Assembly (NCBI GenBank): GCA_016933695.1
Contig: JAFGAL010000010.1
Coordinates: 328,574-392,573 of the forward strand
Source of the DNA: Candidatus Zixiibacteriota bacterium
GTDB taxonomy: Bacteria; Zixibacteria; MSB-5A5; GN15; PGXB01
Direction of reading: 5' to 3'
Length of the DNA stretch: 64,000 nucleotides
Part shown: positions 17,203-27,285 of the stretch, piece after piece
How positions within the stretch are numbered: the stretch's first letter is position 1
How the letters are laid out: each line of letters begins with the position of its first letter
Made by a program: the position numbers and the translations under genes
The notes under the pieces: model-generated
Told to the model about the DNA's origin: nothing
Database searches by the model: none
The model's input: the letters and a program-made list of their open reading frames with translations, nothing else

Positions 17203-19736
17203 TTCTCCTCCACCCTGGTTAATCTGACATAGTCAACGCGCTGTTTGCGCATCTGTAGGTCATTGACCGGATTCGCCGAGAAATTGCGTGTTACCACCGC
17301 GACGTCGTTATCGATATGCTCCGAGATAATGACCGGAAGGATCACTTTTCCCACTTCCGATTCCACCCGGATCAGGGTTCCGGTTTCGGCATGCAGTTTC
17401 TCCGCCATCGAGGGCGACAGTTCCAAGTGCGCCTCACTGCAGAATGCGGACAGCGATTTGGAACGTTCGGTCAGATGCGCGAAATGATGTGCCTGGTCGA
17501 CGACGAACAGCGGAACCGTGTACTCGCCCGACGCCTGCTCGACACTGGTTTTTACCTCGCGCAACTCGCGTTGTATTTCGGGATTTTCCTCCCGGAGCAG
17601 AAGCCGCATAATGTCCGGTTGCATCCGTGCAACCGACTCAAACAGCGGCTCTTTGAGCGCCGACGCAATTTTATTGCAGATGTCATATCCCGGCATCGAT
17701 TGTCCAAGCGGTTTGATGGCTTGGTCGAAATGCTGTACCGTTCCTTCGAGATTCACGAAATCGCCGGACATTTCCGCGATACTCGACAGCGGCAAAACCA
17801 CGTCCGCCATCTGCGTTGTGCGGGTTTCAAACAGGTCGGCAACCACCAGGAAATCCAGCTTTTCTATTCCTTCGCGCACGAATTGCCCGTCGGGATAGCA
17901 TAACATCGGATCGCTTCCCATCACGAACAGGGCGTCGATTTCTTCTTTTTTGGCCGACAGAATCATTCGGTCCGCCCCCAACCCCTTTTGCTCGGGATAC
18001 CCGCCCCAGAGAGTTTTCATCTCGGCAATCAATGAATCGCTTAACAGCGGCATCACACCGAGTTTTTCCGCACCTTTGCTGTTGGCATATTTTGACAGGA
18101 ATCCGATCTGGCCGTTTTCCGCCATTCCGCACAGCAGAGCCAGATTCATGATCGCGGCGGTAATCGCATCACGCGTGATTGATGTCGACAACAACTCGCC
18201 CGTAATCAGCGTAATATGCTTCGCCTCGCCCAGCGCTTGCGCCAGACCCACAATGCGATCCGCTTCCACGCCGGATATTTTTGCCGCCTGCGCAACCGTG
18301 TTCGGTTCCACCCGTGTTGCCAGTTTCGACGCATCGACCGTATCCGATGCCAGTTTCTGCTCCACGATACTGACACACAAACCGTTGATCAGCGCTTCGA
18401 CCGTTCCGGCCCGATAGATAATCTCATCGGTGGAGATATCACCCGACTTGGTGGCAAACGGATTGAGGGTATACAGCTTCGCGCCTTTTTGGGTGACAAC
18501 CTTGCGCACCCGCAAATTGGTAATGGGATGCTCGTTGATCAGGTTGGAGCCGATCACCAGCACCACGTCGGAGTTTTCGATACCGGCAATGCTGAACTTG
18601 CGCGACGTTATCTGCGTATACAGGTCACCCGGTTCTTCGGGAAGCATTTTATAATCAATGCGAAAATCGACATTGTTCGAATTCAAAATCGTCCGGAACA
18701 GCTTGGAGAACGCATACAGCGAGGCGCTGTCAAGCCCCGGATAGGCCAGCCCGCCGATACAGACGCCGCCCTTCTTGTCTTTGATCTCCTTGAATCGCCT
18801 GGCGATCAGTTCGATCGCCTCATCCCAGGTGGCGTTTTCCTGACGCTCGCCGCGCTTGATCAGCGGGACGGTCAACCGTCCCTCGGCATTGGCAATCTGG
18901 TATCCGTATCGTCCGCGATTGCAGATCCAGCCCTCGTCGATGGCATCATTGCGACGTGACGTGGCCCGATAAATTTTCTGGCGATCTTTCCAAAGCGTCA
19001 GATTGCACCCGTCGGCGCAATACTGGCAGATCGAATTGACTTTCTGGGTTTTCCAAACGCGAATATTATACCGCCAGTCGGTATTGGTCAATGCCCCGAC
19101 CGGACAAATTTCCACCAGGTTGCCGGAATAAATCGAATCAACCTGCTGTCCGGGACCGGTATCGATCTCGGTGATATTCCCTCGCTGGAATGCGCCGAGA
19201 TCGTACTCCCCGAAAACTTCCTTATTGGAACGAACACATTTGTAACAGAGAATGCACCGGTTCTGGTTGCGGATGATTTCCGGGCCGAGTCGGTAATCGT
19301 CAAACGTCGATTTCTTGTCGCGAATGAACCGGTATTTGTTAAAATCAAATTGCGAATCGTCGATCCCATGTGCGAATGTCAGATCCTGCAGATCGCATTC
19401 GCCGCCCTTGTCGCAGGTCGGGCAGTCCAGCGGATGATTGAGCAGGATGAATTCCAGCACCGCCCGGCGCCCCTGTTTGACCAGATCGCTATCGGTGTGG
19501 ACCACCATTCCCGGCATCGCCTCGGTCGCGCAGGACACCGCCAGTTTCGGCATCTTCTCGATTTCGACATAACACATCCGGCAGGCGCCCACCGGTTTCA
19601 GCTTGGGATGCCAGCAGAACGTGGGGATTTCGATCCCGATCGACTTTGCCGCTTCCAGCACCGTCATCCCCCTGGGGACGGTGACTTCACGACCGTCTAT
19701 GGTCAGCGTAACCTTGTTGTCGTCCGCCGAACTCAT
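17199..19736 (-). CDS. nuoG: NADH-quinone oxidoreductase subunit G
   Basis: The largest peripheral-arm subunit, 845 residues from ATG 19736, which overlaps the nuoF stop as ATGA. The frame is open for 40 more codons upstream but these lie inside nuoF. The N-terminal [2Fe-2S] domain has FCWHPKLKPVGACRMCYVE and a later cysteine in SCATEAM. Then comes the His-Cys3 cluster (HPLDCPTCDKGGECDLQD), two 4Fe-4S motifs with NRCILCYKCVR and VEICPVGALT, and a molybdopterin-oxidoreductase-like domain. The C-x2-C-x3-C-x27-C set (CQYCADGC to WICNRG) for the extra N7 cluster is present. As in all complex I, the molybdopterin-type domain is probably inactive. Confidence 0.97.
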   Translation of the reverse strand: MSSADDNKVTLTIDGREVTVPRGMTVLEAAKSIGIEIPTFCWHPKLKPVGACRMCYVEIEKMPKLAVSCATEAMPGMVVHTDSDLVKQGRRAVLEFILLNHPLDCPTCDKGGECDLQDLTFAHGIDDSQFDFNKYRFIRDKKSTFDDYRLGPEIIRNQNRCILCYKCVRSNKEVFGEYDLGAFQRGNITEIDTGPGQQVDSIYSGNLVEICPVGALTNTDWRYNIRVWKTQKVNSICQYCADGCNLTLWKDRQKIYRATSRRNDAIDEGWICNRGRYGYQIANAEGRLTVPLIKRGERQENATWDEAIELIARRFKEIKDKKGGVCIGGLAYPGLDSASLYAFSKLFRTILNSNNVDFRIDYKMLPEEPGDLYTQITSRKFSIAGIENSDVVLVIGSNLINEHPITNLRVRKVVTQKGAKLYTLNPFATKSGDISTDEIIYRAGTVEALINGLCVSIVEQKLASDTVDASKLATRVEPNTVAQAAKISGVEADRIVGLAQALGEAKHITLITGELLSTSITRDAITAAIMNLALLCGMAENGQIGFLSKYANSKGAEKLGVMPLLSDSLIAEMKTLWGGYPEQKGLGADRMILSAKKEEIDALFVMGSDPMLCYPDGQFVREGIEKLDFLVVADLFETRTTQMADVVLPLSSIAEMSGDFVNLEGTVQHFDQAIKPLGQSMPGYDICNKIASALKEPLFESVARMQPDIMRLLLREENPEIQRELREVKTSVEQASGEYTVPLFVVDQAHHFAHLTERSKSLSAFCSEAHLELSPSMAEKLHAETGTLIRVESEVGKVILPVIISEHIDNDVAVVTRNFSANPVNDLQMRKQRVDYVRLTRVEEK

Positions 19737-21016
19737 GCGAATGCAAACTCCGATTTCACCAGACAACGCTTGTTGTCGATATGATACTGCCATTCGTCGC
19801 GGAACAGTTTCAGCGCCGACTGGATCGGCATCACCGCGGCGTCCCCCAGCGGGCAAACCGTCCGCCCCAGAATATTGTCACAAATACTTTCAATCTTTTC
19901 CAAATCGCCCGGCTTGCCCTCGCCCCGCTCGATCCGCGAGATCAACTGCTCCAGCCAGCCGGTCCCCTCACGACACGGCGTGCATTTGCCGCACGATTCA
20001 TGCCGATAAAAATGTATCAGTCGTTCGATCACCCAGACGATGCAGGTTTTTTCGTGCAAAACGATTACTCCGCCCGATCCCAGCATGGATCCCGCCGCGG
20101 CGATCGACTCATAATCGAGCTTGGTGTCGAGTTGATCGGGGAGTAAAAACGGCGTCGATGATCCTCCCGGGATCACCGCCTTGAGTTTCAGTCCGTCCTT
20201 GATTCCGCCGCCGAGATCGTTGATCAGATACGACAGCGGTGTTCCCAGTTCCAACTCGTAATTGCCCGGTTTATTGACATGCCCCGACAGCGAGAAAATC
20301 TTCGTCCCGGCCGACTTTTCTGTTCCCATCGACGTGTACCATTCCGCGCCGTTGTTGATAATATGCGGAACGCTCGCCAGTGTTTCGACATTGTTCACCA
20401 CCGTCGGACAGGCATACAATCCCTCGATAGCCGGGAACGGCGGACGAATCCGCGACATCCCGCGCTCTCCCTCCAGCGAATTCAAAAGCGCCGTTTCCTC
20501 ACCGCAAATATACGCGCCGCCGCCGGTATGGACAATCATGTCGAGATCGTAACCGGTTCCGAACACGTTCTTGCCGAGATAGCCTTTGGCGTACGCTTCC
20601 TTGACTGCCTGTTCCATGCATCGAATCGGTCCGCCGAATTCCCCGCGAATGTAGATAAAACAGAGATGACTGCCGATCGCATATGAGGCGATGGCCATCC
20701 CCTCGATCACACCGTGCGGGTCATGTTCCATCAGCACCCGGTCCTTGCAGGTCCCCGGTTCGGATTCGTCGGCATTACAGATCAAATAGCGCGGTTTGGG
20801 GCTGTCCTTGGGTACGAAACTCCATTTCAAACCCGCCGGGAATCCCGCTCCGCCACGACCGCGCAAACCGGACTTCTTGACCTCGTCGATCACATCGGCC
20901 GGCTTCATCTGCTTGAGCGCTTTCTGCCAGGCCGTGTAGCCGCCGTGCCCGACATATGTCTCCACCTTTACCTGCGCGGGATCATCGATATATGTGAACA
21001 GGACTTTCTTTTCCAT
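19733..21016 (-). CDS. nuoF: NADH-quinone oxidoreductase subunit F (NADH/FMN site)
   Basis: The electron-input subunit that binds NADH, FMN and cluster N3. It has 427 residues. The nucleotide loop GLRGRGGAGFPAGLKW and FMN region NADESEPGTCKDR are clear, as is the N3 motif ESCGKCTPCREGT with a later cysteine in ICDNIL. Length is normal. It starts 1 bp after nuoE and overlaps nuoG by 4 bp. Confidence 0.97.
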   Translation of the reverse strand: MEKKVLFTYIDDPAQVKVETYVGHGGYTAWQKALKQMKPADVIDEVKKSGLRGRGGAGFPAGLKWSFVPKDSPKPRYLICNADESEPGTCKDRVLMEHDPHGVIEGMAIASYAIGSHLCFIYIRGEFGGPIRCMEQAVKEAYAKGYLGKNVFGTGYDLDMIVHTGGGAYICGEETALLNSLEGERGMSRIRPPFPAIEGLYACPTVVNNVETLASVPHIINNGAEWYTSMGTEKSAGTKIFSLSGHVNKPGNYELELGTPLSYLINDLGGGIKDGLKLKAVIPGGSSTPFLLPDQLDTKLDYESIAAAGSMLGSGGVIVLHEKTCIVWVIERLIHFYRHESCGKCTPCREGTGWLEQLISRIERGEGKPGDLEKIESICDNILGRTVCPLGDAAVMPIQSALKLFRDEWQYHIDNKRCLVKSEFAFA

Positions 21017-21017
21017 A

Positions 21018-21494
21018 TCACGCCTGTTTTCTCAATTCATCCAGAATGGCATCGACCTTCTCACGCGTCAAAAACTCGTAGTACTGGTCGTTGATCTGCA
21101 TCATCGGGGCCGACGCGCAACTGCCGAGACATTCCACCGTAATCAGTGTGAACACATTGTCCGGCGTCGTCTCGCCCTTCTTGATACCGAGCTTTTCCTC
21201 CAGATAATGCACCAGGCTGTCGGCGCCCAACAAGGCGCAACTGATATTGTGACAAACCTGGATCAGGTATTTGCCCACCGGGTGTTTGGGAAACATCGTG
21301 TAAAATGTGGCCGCTTCGGCGATTTCCACCGCCGGAATATCAATGATGGAGGCGATCTCGTCATAGATATCATCATTCAAATGCCCCACCTGATGATAGG
21401 CTACCGTCAGCGCCGGAAGAATGGCCGACTTCCGCCTGGGATAGCGCACCATTTTTTCTTTAATTTCGGCCACCGACGTCTCATTGAGAATCAT
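21018..21494 (-). CDS. nuoE: NADH-quinone oxidoreductase subunit E ([2Fe-2S])
   Basis: A thioredoxin-fold subunit carrying cluster N1a, 158 residues. The four ligand cysteines are in QVCHNISCALLG and VECLGSCASAPM. The N-terminal helical bundle (about residues 10-75, with TFYTMFP) is typical. Start and stop overlap or abut nuoD and nuoF, as expected in a tightly packed operon. Confidence 0.96.
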   Translation of the reverse strand: MILNETSVAEIKEKMVRYPRRKSAILPALTVAYHQVGHLNDDIYDEIASIIDIPAVEIAEAATFYTMFPKHPVGKYLIQVCHNISCALLGADSLVHYLEEKLGIKKGETTPDNVFTLITVECLGSCASAPMMQINDQYYEFLTREKVDAILDELRKQA

Positions 21495-22675
21495 CGATCC
21501 ACCTCACCCAGTACAATATCGATCGAACCGATCGCGGCAATCACATCCGCCACCAGTCCCCCCTCGACCATTTTCGGCAAAGTCGAGAGATTGACAAAAC
21601 TCGGCGGACGCACCCGCATGCGATGCGGCTTGTTGGTGCCGTCCGACGAGATATAAAACCCAAGTTCGCCCTTGGGTGCTTCAATCGCCTGATACACCGC
21701 TCCGCGCGGCGGCTTGAAGCCCTCGGTAATAATCTTGAAATGGAATATCAGCGATTCCATCTTGCTGAGGACATCCTCCTTGGGCGGAAGCACCACCCCG
21801 GGGACATGCGCACGATACGGCCCTTCCGGCATGCCGTCAAGCGCCTGCTCGACAATCCGCAAAGACTGCTTCATTTCCTCGCACCGCACCAGGAAACGAT
21901 CGTACACGTCGCCGTTTTTGCCCAGCGGAACCTCGAAGTCGAATTTGTCATAGCCGCTGTACGGATTGGTCTTGCGCACGTCGTAATTGACTCCGCTCCC
22001 GCGCAAACATGGCCCGGTCAGACCGCAGTTGATGGCGTCTTCGGCCGAGATTTTCGCGACATTGATCGTCCGAATGCGGAATATTTTATTGTCGTTCAGC
22101 AGTCGTTCATAATCAATCATGCCGTGACGAATATCCTTGACGGCCTTGCGCACCAGCTTGTCGAAATCCCCCGGAAGCTCCTGCGCCAGCCCGCCGATAC
22201 GGAAAAAGGTCGACATCATGCGCTGTCCGGAAACCGCTTCATACACGTCGATAACCGATTCGCGTTCGCGGAAACTGTACAGCGACATCGACAGCGCTCC
22301 GATATCCATTGCATGCGTGCCGATCCAGACCAGATGCGATTTCAGCCGCGTCAACTCGGTCAGGCACACCCGCGCGAATTTCACCTTGTCGGGGACCTCG
22401 ATATTCATCAGCTTCTCAACCGCCAGGCAGTACCCCAGATTGTTCGACATCGGCGCCAGGTAATCCATCCGGTCGGTCATCGGGATGACCTTATAGTACA
22501 ATTTCGATTCGGCGGTTTTCTCGATACCGGTGTGCAGGTAACCGATATGTGGCGTGGCCTTGACCACCGTTTCGCCTTCAAGCTCAAGCTCCACGCGCAG
22601 GACCCCATGGGTGGCCGGGTGTTGCGGCCCCATGTTGAGATTCATCGTCCGTCTTTCCTGCACTTGCTCGCTCAC
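21491..22675 (-). CDS. nuoD: NADH-quinone oxidoreductase subunit D (49 kDa type)
   Basis: The quinone-site subunit related to the large subunit of NiFe hydrogenases, 394 residues. GPQHPATHGVLR near the N-terminus holds the quinone-binding histidine, and GYLHTGIEKTAE follows, as in the family. The C-terminus KPHRMRVRPPSF and IDIVLGEVDR is standard. It is separate from nuoC, unlike the fused enterobacterial form; the two overlap by 4 bp. Confidence 0.97.
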   Translation of the reverse strand: MSEQVQERRTMNLNMGPQHPATHGVLRVELELEGETVVKATPHIGYLHTGIEKTAESKLYYKVIPMTDRMDYLAPMSNNLGYCLAVEKLMNIEVPDKVKFARVCLTELTRLKSHLVWIGTHAMDIGALSMSLYSFRERESVIDVYEAVSGQRMMSTFFRIGGLAQELPGDFDKLVRKAVKDIRHGMIDYERLLNDNKIFRIRTINVAKISAEDAINCGLTGPCLRGSGVNYDVRKTNPYSGYDKFDFEVPLGKNGDVYDRFLVRCEEMKQSLRIVEQALDGMPEGPYRAHVPGVVLPPKEDVLSKMESLIFHFKIITEGFKPPRGAVYQAIEAPKGELGFYISSDGTNKPHRMRVRPPSFVNLSTLPKMVEGGLVADVIAAIGSIDIVLGEVDR

Positions 22676-23187
22676 TTGATAACCTCGGGCGGTTCGTTTT
22701 TATTGTAAGAAAACTGCGGTATTTCGTATGTCAGCGGAAAATCCTTGCGATGCGGATGCCCCTCGAGATCATCCGGGGTCAGGATCTTGCGCGGGTCGGG
22801 ATGGCCGGTAAAGACCACTCCCATCAGGTCGGTCACTTCCCGTTCCAGCCAGTTGGCGGTCTGCCACAGCGCTGCGATCGAATCGATCTCGGGCGTGTCG
22901 TCATCCAGGCGAACCTTGATGAAAAAACGGTACTTGTGTTTGAGTGAGAAGAAATTGTACACCACCTCAAACCGCCCATTTTTCTCCTCCGGGTCACCCA
23001 GCCAGTCAAGGGCACAAATGTCGGATAGAAATTTGACATCCAGCGCGTCATCGCTGATCAGCGCCTCACAGACATCATACAGGTATTCCTTGCGAATATA
23101 AAACGACAGCTGATCACGGAACAGGTCCTCCCGCACGACGGCATCTTTGAAATTACTTTCAAAAAATTGTCTCAGCTTGTCTTCCAT
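22672..23187 (-). CDS. nuoC: NADH-quinone oxidoreductase subunit C (30 kDa type)
   Basis: A peripheral-arm structural subunit of 171 residues. The C-terminal signature EREVTDLMGVVFTGHPD and LEGHPHRKDFPL is that of the 30-kDa subunit family. The N-terminal half folds as an alpha-beta domain with LDWLGDPEEKNGRFEVVYNF. It lies 59 bp after nuoB, the widest gap in the first half of the operon. Confidence 0.96.
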   Translation of the reverse strand: MEDKLRQFFESNFKDAVVREDLFRDQLSFYIRKEYLYDVCEALISDDALDVKFLSDICALDWLGDPEEKNGRFEVVYNFFSLKHKYRFFIKVRLDDDTPEIDSIAALWQTANWLEREVTDLMGVVFTGHPDPRKILTPDDLEGHPHRKDFPLTYEIPQFSYNKNEPPEVIK

Positions 23188-23246
23188 GGTCCGGCTTGTC
23201 CCTTTATATCTCCATTGTCCGGAAAGCTATCCCGAACGACGTTTTA

Positions 23247-23750
23247 TCATGCCTGCTTCTTGGTTTTGCCATCTTTGCGGTCAACCAGGTGCTCTTTCTC
23301 GACCTTGGCATGCAGTTTGAGAATTCCCTCGATCAACTGCTCCGGTCGCGGCGGACATCCCGGGATATACATGTCAACCGGTATCACCCGATCCACCCCC
23401 TGCACGATGGCATAGTTGTTGAACACCCCGCCACATGAGGCGCAGGCACCCATCGCAATCACCCATTTCGGATTCGGCATCTGCTCATATAACCGTTTTA
23501 ACACCGGCGCCATCTTGGCCGACACCCGGCCGGAAACGATCATCAAATCGGCCTGACGCGGCGAGGGACGCATTACCTCCATACCGAACCGGGCCAGATC
23601 ATAATGCGACATGAAGGTCGACATCATCTCTATCGCACAGCAGGCCAGGCCGAATCCCAGCGGCCACATCGACCGCTTGCGCGCCCAGCCAACCATCTTT
23701 TCCAGCGTTGTCAACGCTATTGAATCCGGTATCTTCTCCTCTAGTCCCAT
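23247..23750 (-). CDS. nuoB: NADH-quinone oxidoreductase subunit B (cluster N2)
   Basis: Carries the last iron-sulfur cluster, N2, next to quinone. It has 167 residues. Ligands are the tandem cysteines in [11 protein letters not shown], the cysteine in [12 protein letters not shown], and the one in [13 protein letters not shown]. It overlaps the nuoA stop by 10 bp. Confidence 0.97.
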   Translation of the reverse strand: MGLEEKIPDSIALTTLEKMVGWARKRSMWPLGFGLACCAIEMMSTFMSHYDLARFGMEVMRPSPRQADLMIVSGRVSAKMAPVLKRLYEQMPNPKWVIAMGACASCGGVFNNYAIVQGVDRVIPVDMYIPGCPPRPEQLIEGILKLHAKVEKEHLVDRKDGKTKKQA

Positions 23751-24103
23751 TTCAATGCTCCTTTACCAAGTACGTAGAAGTAACCGACTAGAAGTATTAC
23801 GACGAATACCAGCATCTCCATAAAACCAAACATCCCCAGTTTGTCGTAAATGACCGCCCAGGGATATAAAAACACCACTTCGATATCGAAAATGATAAAC
23901 AGGATCGCCACCAGATAGAAACGAACCGGGAATCGCTCCCGCGTCGTTCCGATGGGTTTCATTCCGCTTTCATAGGGATCGCCTTTGGCCGCAGTTTTGG
24001 TTTTGCGACCGAACAGGACGGACAGAAGAAGGAACACTCCCGCCAATATGGCGGCAAACACAAACAGGAAAAAAATCGGGAAAAACGTATTAAAGTGTTC
24101 CAT
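23741..24103 (-). CDS. nuoA: NADH-quinone oxidoreductase subunit A
   Basis: First gene of the operon, a three-helix membrane subunit of 120 residues. The family loop [11 protein letters not shown] (with its conserved glutamate) precedes [27 protein letters not shown], which carries the membrane acidic residues. An AGGATTGGG ribosome site precedes ATG 24103, and a near-consensus promoter lies about 30 bp upstream. Confidence 0.97.
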   Translation of the reverse strand: MEHFNTFFPIFFLFVFAAILAGVFLLLSVLFGRKTKTAAKGDPYESGMKPIGTTRERFPVRFYLVAILFIIFDIEVVFLYPWAVIYDKLGMFGFMEMLVFVVILLVGYFYVLGKGALKWD

Positions 24104-24133
24104 ATCCCAATCCTACACCAAAATTATTTTCCA

Positions 24134-24162
24134 TATATAGAGACAAAACGGGATCAAGTCAA
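24134..24162 (-). promoter_or_regulatory. Promoter of the nuo operon
   Basis: On the minus strand, TTGACT (24157-24162) and TATATA (24134-24139) are separated by exactly 17 bp. The -10 box is about 30 bp before the nuoA start. No other promoter of this quality was seen inside the operon. Confidence 0.8.
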
Positions 24163-24235
24163 TAAAATAATTTGTGAATATTTTAACAAGACCGCTTTCC
24201 GTTCTCTTTACCTTATAATAATATATACAATACGG

Positions 24236-25282
24236 TTAAATGCCGATTCTGATATGATTTGAATATATCCATCCGCGCTGTTTCTTCTTGACTTCCACCC
24301 GATAGATGCCGTTTTGTTGCGGGCGGCATTCCAGTGATGTCCCCTCACAGCGCAAAATCGCCTGACCATTTCGGATCAGGCTGATTGATGCCTTATGCGG
24401 CGTTTTCACCACCAGCCGCACGTCTTTATACCCGTCGAGAAATCCGCCGCTGACCACTGTCTCTGCGCCCCGTTGCGCATAATATTCGAATCCTGATGCG
24501 TTTCCGCGACGGTAATTCGACACATAAGCCCGACAGTCCCGTAAAGCGCTATATATCTGCCGTCGGGCGGTCTTAAGATCATTTGATAACCTCTCCGGCA
24601 ATAACAGGTGCGTCCGGATCGATTGAAATTGTACTTTGTAAGGAAAGATGGTTATCGTAAACGGTCCGACCTTGTAGGGAAATCCGTGGGCGTCTATTGC
24701 CCCGATCCCCACCACCTTGCGGGTCATGCTTAACTCATCCCATTTCGCCAGCACCCGGTCGGTCGGGGCCCGCAGGATTCGGCGTGGTGAAAACGCCATG
24801 ACTATTTGATTGTGCGGCTTGAGATTCTCCATCCATTCCGACATCTGATTCCAGATTTCGATCCCGTCGAATTCCTCGACATCCCATGCCAGCCAGGGAT
24901 ACGACGGGTATTTGCCGAGCCGCGGACGGATTTCATCGGGATGCGCGATAATGCCCAGCGCACCCTGCTTGCGCCCCTCCGCGACATACTCCTGCGGCGT
25001 CATGTCGGCCGGGAGCACCTCGCGCGTTTCGAATAATAGATAATGATTACAATCTTCCAGATCGTTATGCTCATACCCGATTAACAGCAACGTCCCGTTG
25101 TGAAATCCTTCGTGACCATCCTCACGCGCCCGCAGGGTCATATGATCGGTCACCAGAAGAAAATCAAGCCCCAATCCCGATGCGATTTCAGTGACTTCTT
25201 CGATCGTTTTGGTCCCGTCCGAATCGGTGGTATGCAGGTGAATACACCCGGTGTATTCGTAATAATTGCCGATTTTTTTCAC
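24236..25282 (-). CDS. PHP-domain (polymerase and histidinol phosphatase type) protein
   Basis: Product of 348 residues. The N-terminal PHP metallohydrolase domain has CIHLHTTDSDGTKT (metal-binding HxH and Asp), DFLLVTDHM, IAHPDEIRP and IDAHGFP. The order and spacing of these histidine and aspartate motifs fit the family. The C-terminal third (about residues 250-348) is beta-rich and may be a carbohydrate-binding-like domain. The GTG at 25282 is chosen because GGAAGGAT precedes it directly after the upstream stop; an ATG at 25303 has no ribosome site. It is the last gene of a three-gene operon. A phosphoesterase role is likely, but the substrate is unknown. Confidence 0.8.
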   Translation of the reverse strand: MKKIGNYYEYTGCIHLHTTDSDGTKTIEEVTEIASGLGLDFLLVTDHMTLRAREDGHEGFHNGTLLLIGYEHNDLEDCNHYLLFETREVLPADMTPQEYVAEGRKQGALGIIAHPDEIRPRLGKYPSYPWLAWDVEEFDGIEIWNQMSEWMENLKPHNQIVMAFSPRRILRAPTDRVLAKWDELSMTRKVVGIGAIDAHGFPYKVGPFTITIFPYKVQFQSIRTHLLLPERLSNDLKTARRQIYSALRDCRAYVSNYRRGNASGFEYYAQRGAETVVSGGFLDGYKDVRLVVKTPHKASISLIRNGQAILRCEGTSLECRPQQNGIYRVEVKKKQRGWIYSNHIRIGI

Positions 25283-25286
25283 TGTA

Positions 25287-26609
25287 TTATCCTTCCGCCC
25301 CATGTTCCGGCAGTTTCCGGAAAATCACCAGCCCGATCATCATCATGGCCAACAGTGATAATACGGCCAGACGATAGGGAAGTTTGTCCGCCGCCGATTC
25401 ACTTATCCCCATCAGGTCGGACAGGAACCTGCCACCCGACCGCGAGGGATTGAATATATAGACAACGCCGCCCCAGACAACCGGACCAATCACCGCCGCC
25501 GCCCGTCCCGACAACGAGTATAAGCCGAAAAACCGCCCCAGCTCATCCTTCGGTACCATCTCCGCCAACAACGGCCGCGACACGGTCCACAATCCACCCA
25601 GCAATATCCCGACCAGACAGCCCAGACAGTAAATTAGAATGATATGCTCGATAAATATAAAGAACAGCAATACGATCACCCATCCCCAGACAATAGTCGC
25701 CATCGTCTTTTTCAAACTTGCCCGTTTCGAAATATGCCCGATCAACATCGATCCGATCATGGCAAAGGTCGTCGAGATAATCAAAAACACGGTCAGATCG
25801 GCATCCGATAAGCCGATTACTATCGATGAGAAAATCCCGATGTTCAGAATCACCGTCGCCACCGCATCCTCGAAAAAATAATCGGCGATCAAGAAGCGTA
25901 ACACCCCGGGATACCTTCGCGTATCCTTAATTCCGGCCCAAACCTCCGCATATGATTTCATGAATGGAATGCGACGGTCTTTCACCAGCCCCGGTTTCTC
26001 TTTCACCCAGATAAAAACCGGAATCGCAAAGACCATGAACAATACTGCCGACGGCACAAACGCGGCGACCTTCCCCCCCGCGTCATGCCAGGGGATATTA
26101 AGCCCGAACAAACCTCCGGTCACCCACGGCAGGACCAGAATCATCCCGGCGATCGATCCCAGATAGCCCATCGCCACCCCGAATCCCGACACATACCGGG
26201 CTTCGTTGCCATCCGAGACCGAATAGAGCAGGGCATTATAAAACACCATCCCGCCTTCATAACAAAACGTCGCAATCGCGAACGCCAGCATGATGACAAC
26301 AATCAGGCTTTCCGGCACAAGCGGTACGATTCCAATCGCGATACAGCAACTGACCGTGAACAAAAATAGAAACAGCCGTTTTTTCCCGGTATGATCCGAA
26401 AGCGCTCCCAGCGCCGGCATGAACAACGCGGTCAACAGCATCGCCCCCGCATACGCCAGGTCGTAATACAATCCGTCGCGTTGCAGATCTTCCACCACCC
26501 AGCGCTTGAAATACAGCGACAGGATATTCATCGAGAAAATCGTATTCGCGAAATCATACAGCGACCAGCCGATCACGTCGCGGCGCAATATCGATTGTTG
26601 TTTCGGCAT
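25287..26609 (-). CDS. MFS transporter of the UMF1 (Atg22-like) type
   Basis: An inner-membrane transporter of 440 residues with 12 predicted helices. The N-terminus DVIGWSLYDFANTIFSMNI is the signature of the UMF1/Atg22-like branch of the major facilitator superfamily. PALGALSDHTGKKR is the MFS loop 2-3 motif. The second half has LLAEMVPKDELGRFFGLYSLSGRAAA, as in this branch. The start ATG overlaps the stop of the upstream HD gene by one base. The substrate is unknown; amino acids or small peptides are possible by analogy with Atg22. Confidence 0.85.
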   Translation of the reverse strand: MPKQQSILRRDVIGWSLYDFANTIFSMNILSLYFKRWVVEDLQRDGLYYDLAYAGAMLLTALFMPALGALSDHTGKKRLFLFLFTVSCCIAIGIVPLVPESLIVVIMLAFAIATFCYEGGMVFYNALLYSVSDGNEARYVSGFGVAMGYLGSIAGMILVLPWVTGGLFGLNIPWHDAGGKVAAFVPSAVLFMVFAIPVFIWVKEKPGLVKDRRIPFMKSYAEVWAGIKDTRRYPGVLRFLIADYFFEDAVATVILNIGIFSSIVIGLSDADLTVFLIISTTFAMIGSMLIGHISKRASLKKTMATIVWGWVIVLLFFIFIEHIILIYCLGCLVGILLGGLWTVSRPLLAEMVPKDELGRFFGLYSLSGRAAAVIGPVVWGGVVYIFNPSRSGGRFLSDLMGISESAADKLPYRLAVLSLLAMMMIGLVIFRKLPEHGAEG

Positions 26610-27157
26610 TACAATTCCAGCACGTCGCTGATAGTCATCATTCCGTCGTGTACCAAAAGCAGGAATGCGTCCAGTTCCAACCCAAGATTCGTACAGGCCG
26701 CCATGTTTTCACGAAGCGCCCCCGCCGCGAACCGCTTTTCCTTGAACCGGCGCGACATGAACTCCCCGTCGACATTGATCAGCTTTTTCGATGGATGCAT
26801 CAGCGCACAGGCGACAATAAATCCCGTCGCCGGATCGACCGTATACAATGCCCAATCCAGCCGTGACTTGCACTCGGCGTGACCGGGATGACAACGGATG
26901 GCATAGAGCATGTCCCGCGGGAGATCATACTCGGCCAGCCATTGTTCGGTGACAAAGGTGTGTTTATCGGGTTCGTTGGCGGTGACATCATAATCCAGAT
27001 CATGCAGTAATCCGGTCAACCCCCATAATTCGGCATTCTCGCCGAAATGCTTGGCCAGCCGAATCATCCCGGCTTCGACTGCCAGAATATGTTTGCGCAG
27101 ATTTTGGTTCGTTATCTTGGATTCCATTACCGACAACGCCGTTGGGCGATCAATCAT
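26609..27157 (-). CDS. HD-domain hydrolase
   Basis: A soluble protein of 182 residues. The HD metal-binding motif is seen in LTGLLHDLDYD, with a preceding conserved histidine region (KHILAVEAGM) and a later aspartate in LYTVDPATGF. This is the HDIG-type small phosphohydrolase pattern. A GGGAGGATAG ribosome site precedes ATG 27157. It heads an operon with the UMF1 transporter and the PHP protein. Such HD proteins often act on nucleotides or phosphate esters. The exact reaction cannot be told here. Confidence 0.85.
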   Translation of the reverse strand: MIDRPTALSVMESKITNQNLRKHILAVEAGMIRLAKHFGENAELWGLTGLLHDLDYDVTANEPDKHTFVTEQWLAEYDLPRDMLYAIRCHPGHAECKSRLDWALYTVDPATGFIVACALMHPSKKLINVDGEFMSRRFKEKRFAAGALRENMAACTNLGLELDAFLLLVHDGMMTISDVLEL

Positions 27158-27285
27158 CTATCCTCCCCCGGTATGGGTGAATTTACAAGTATACCCCACC
27201 GAGGGTCAAATGTCAAAACAATGCCGCCATTAAAATCATCACAATCACTGCTTTTTTTTCGAGAACTTTTTATTATCATTGGGTT

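Noticed and set aside
19737..19856. Longer N-terminus of nuoG beginning at 19856
   Set aside because: The extra 40 codons lie inside nuoF. The ATG at 19736 overlaps the nuoF stop as ATGA and gives the standard NuoG start.
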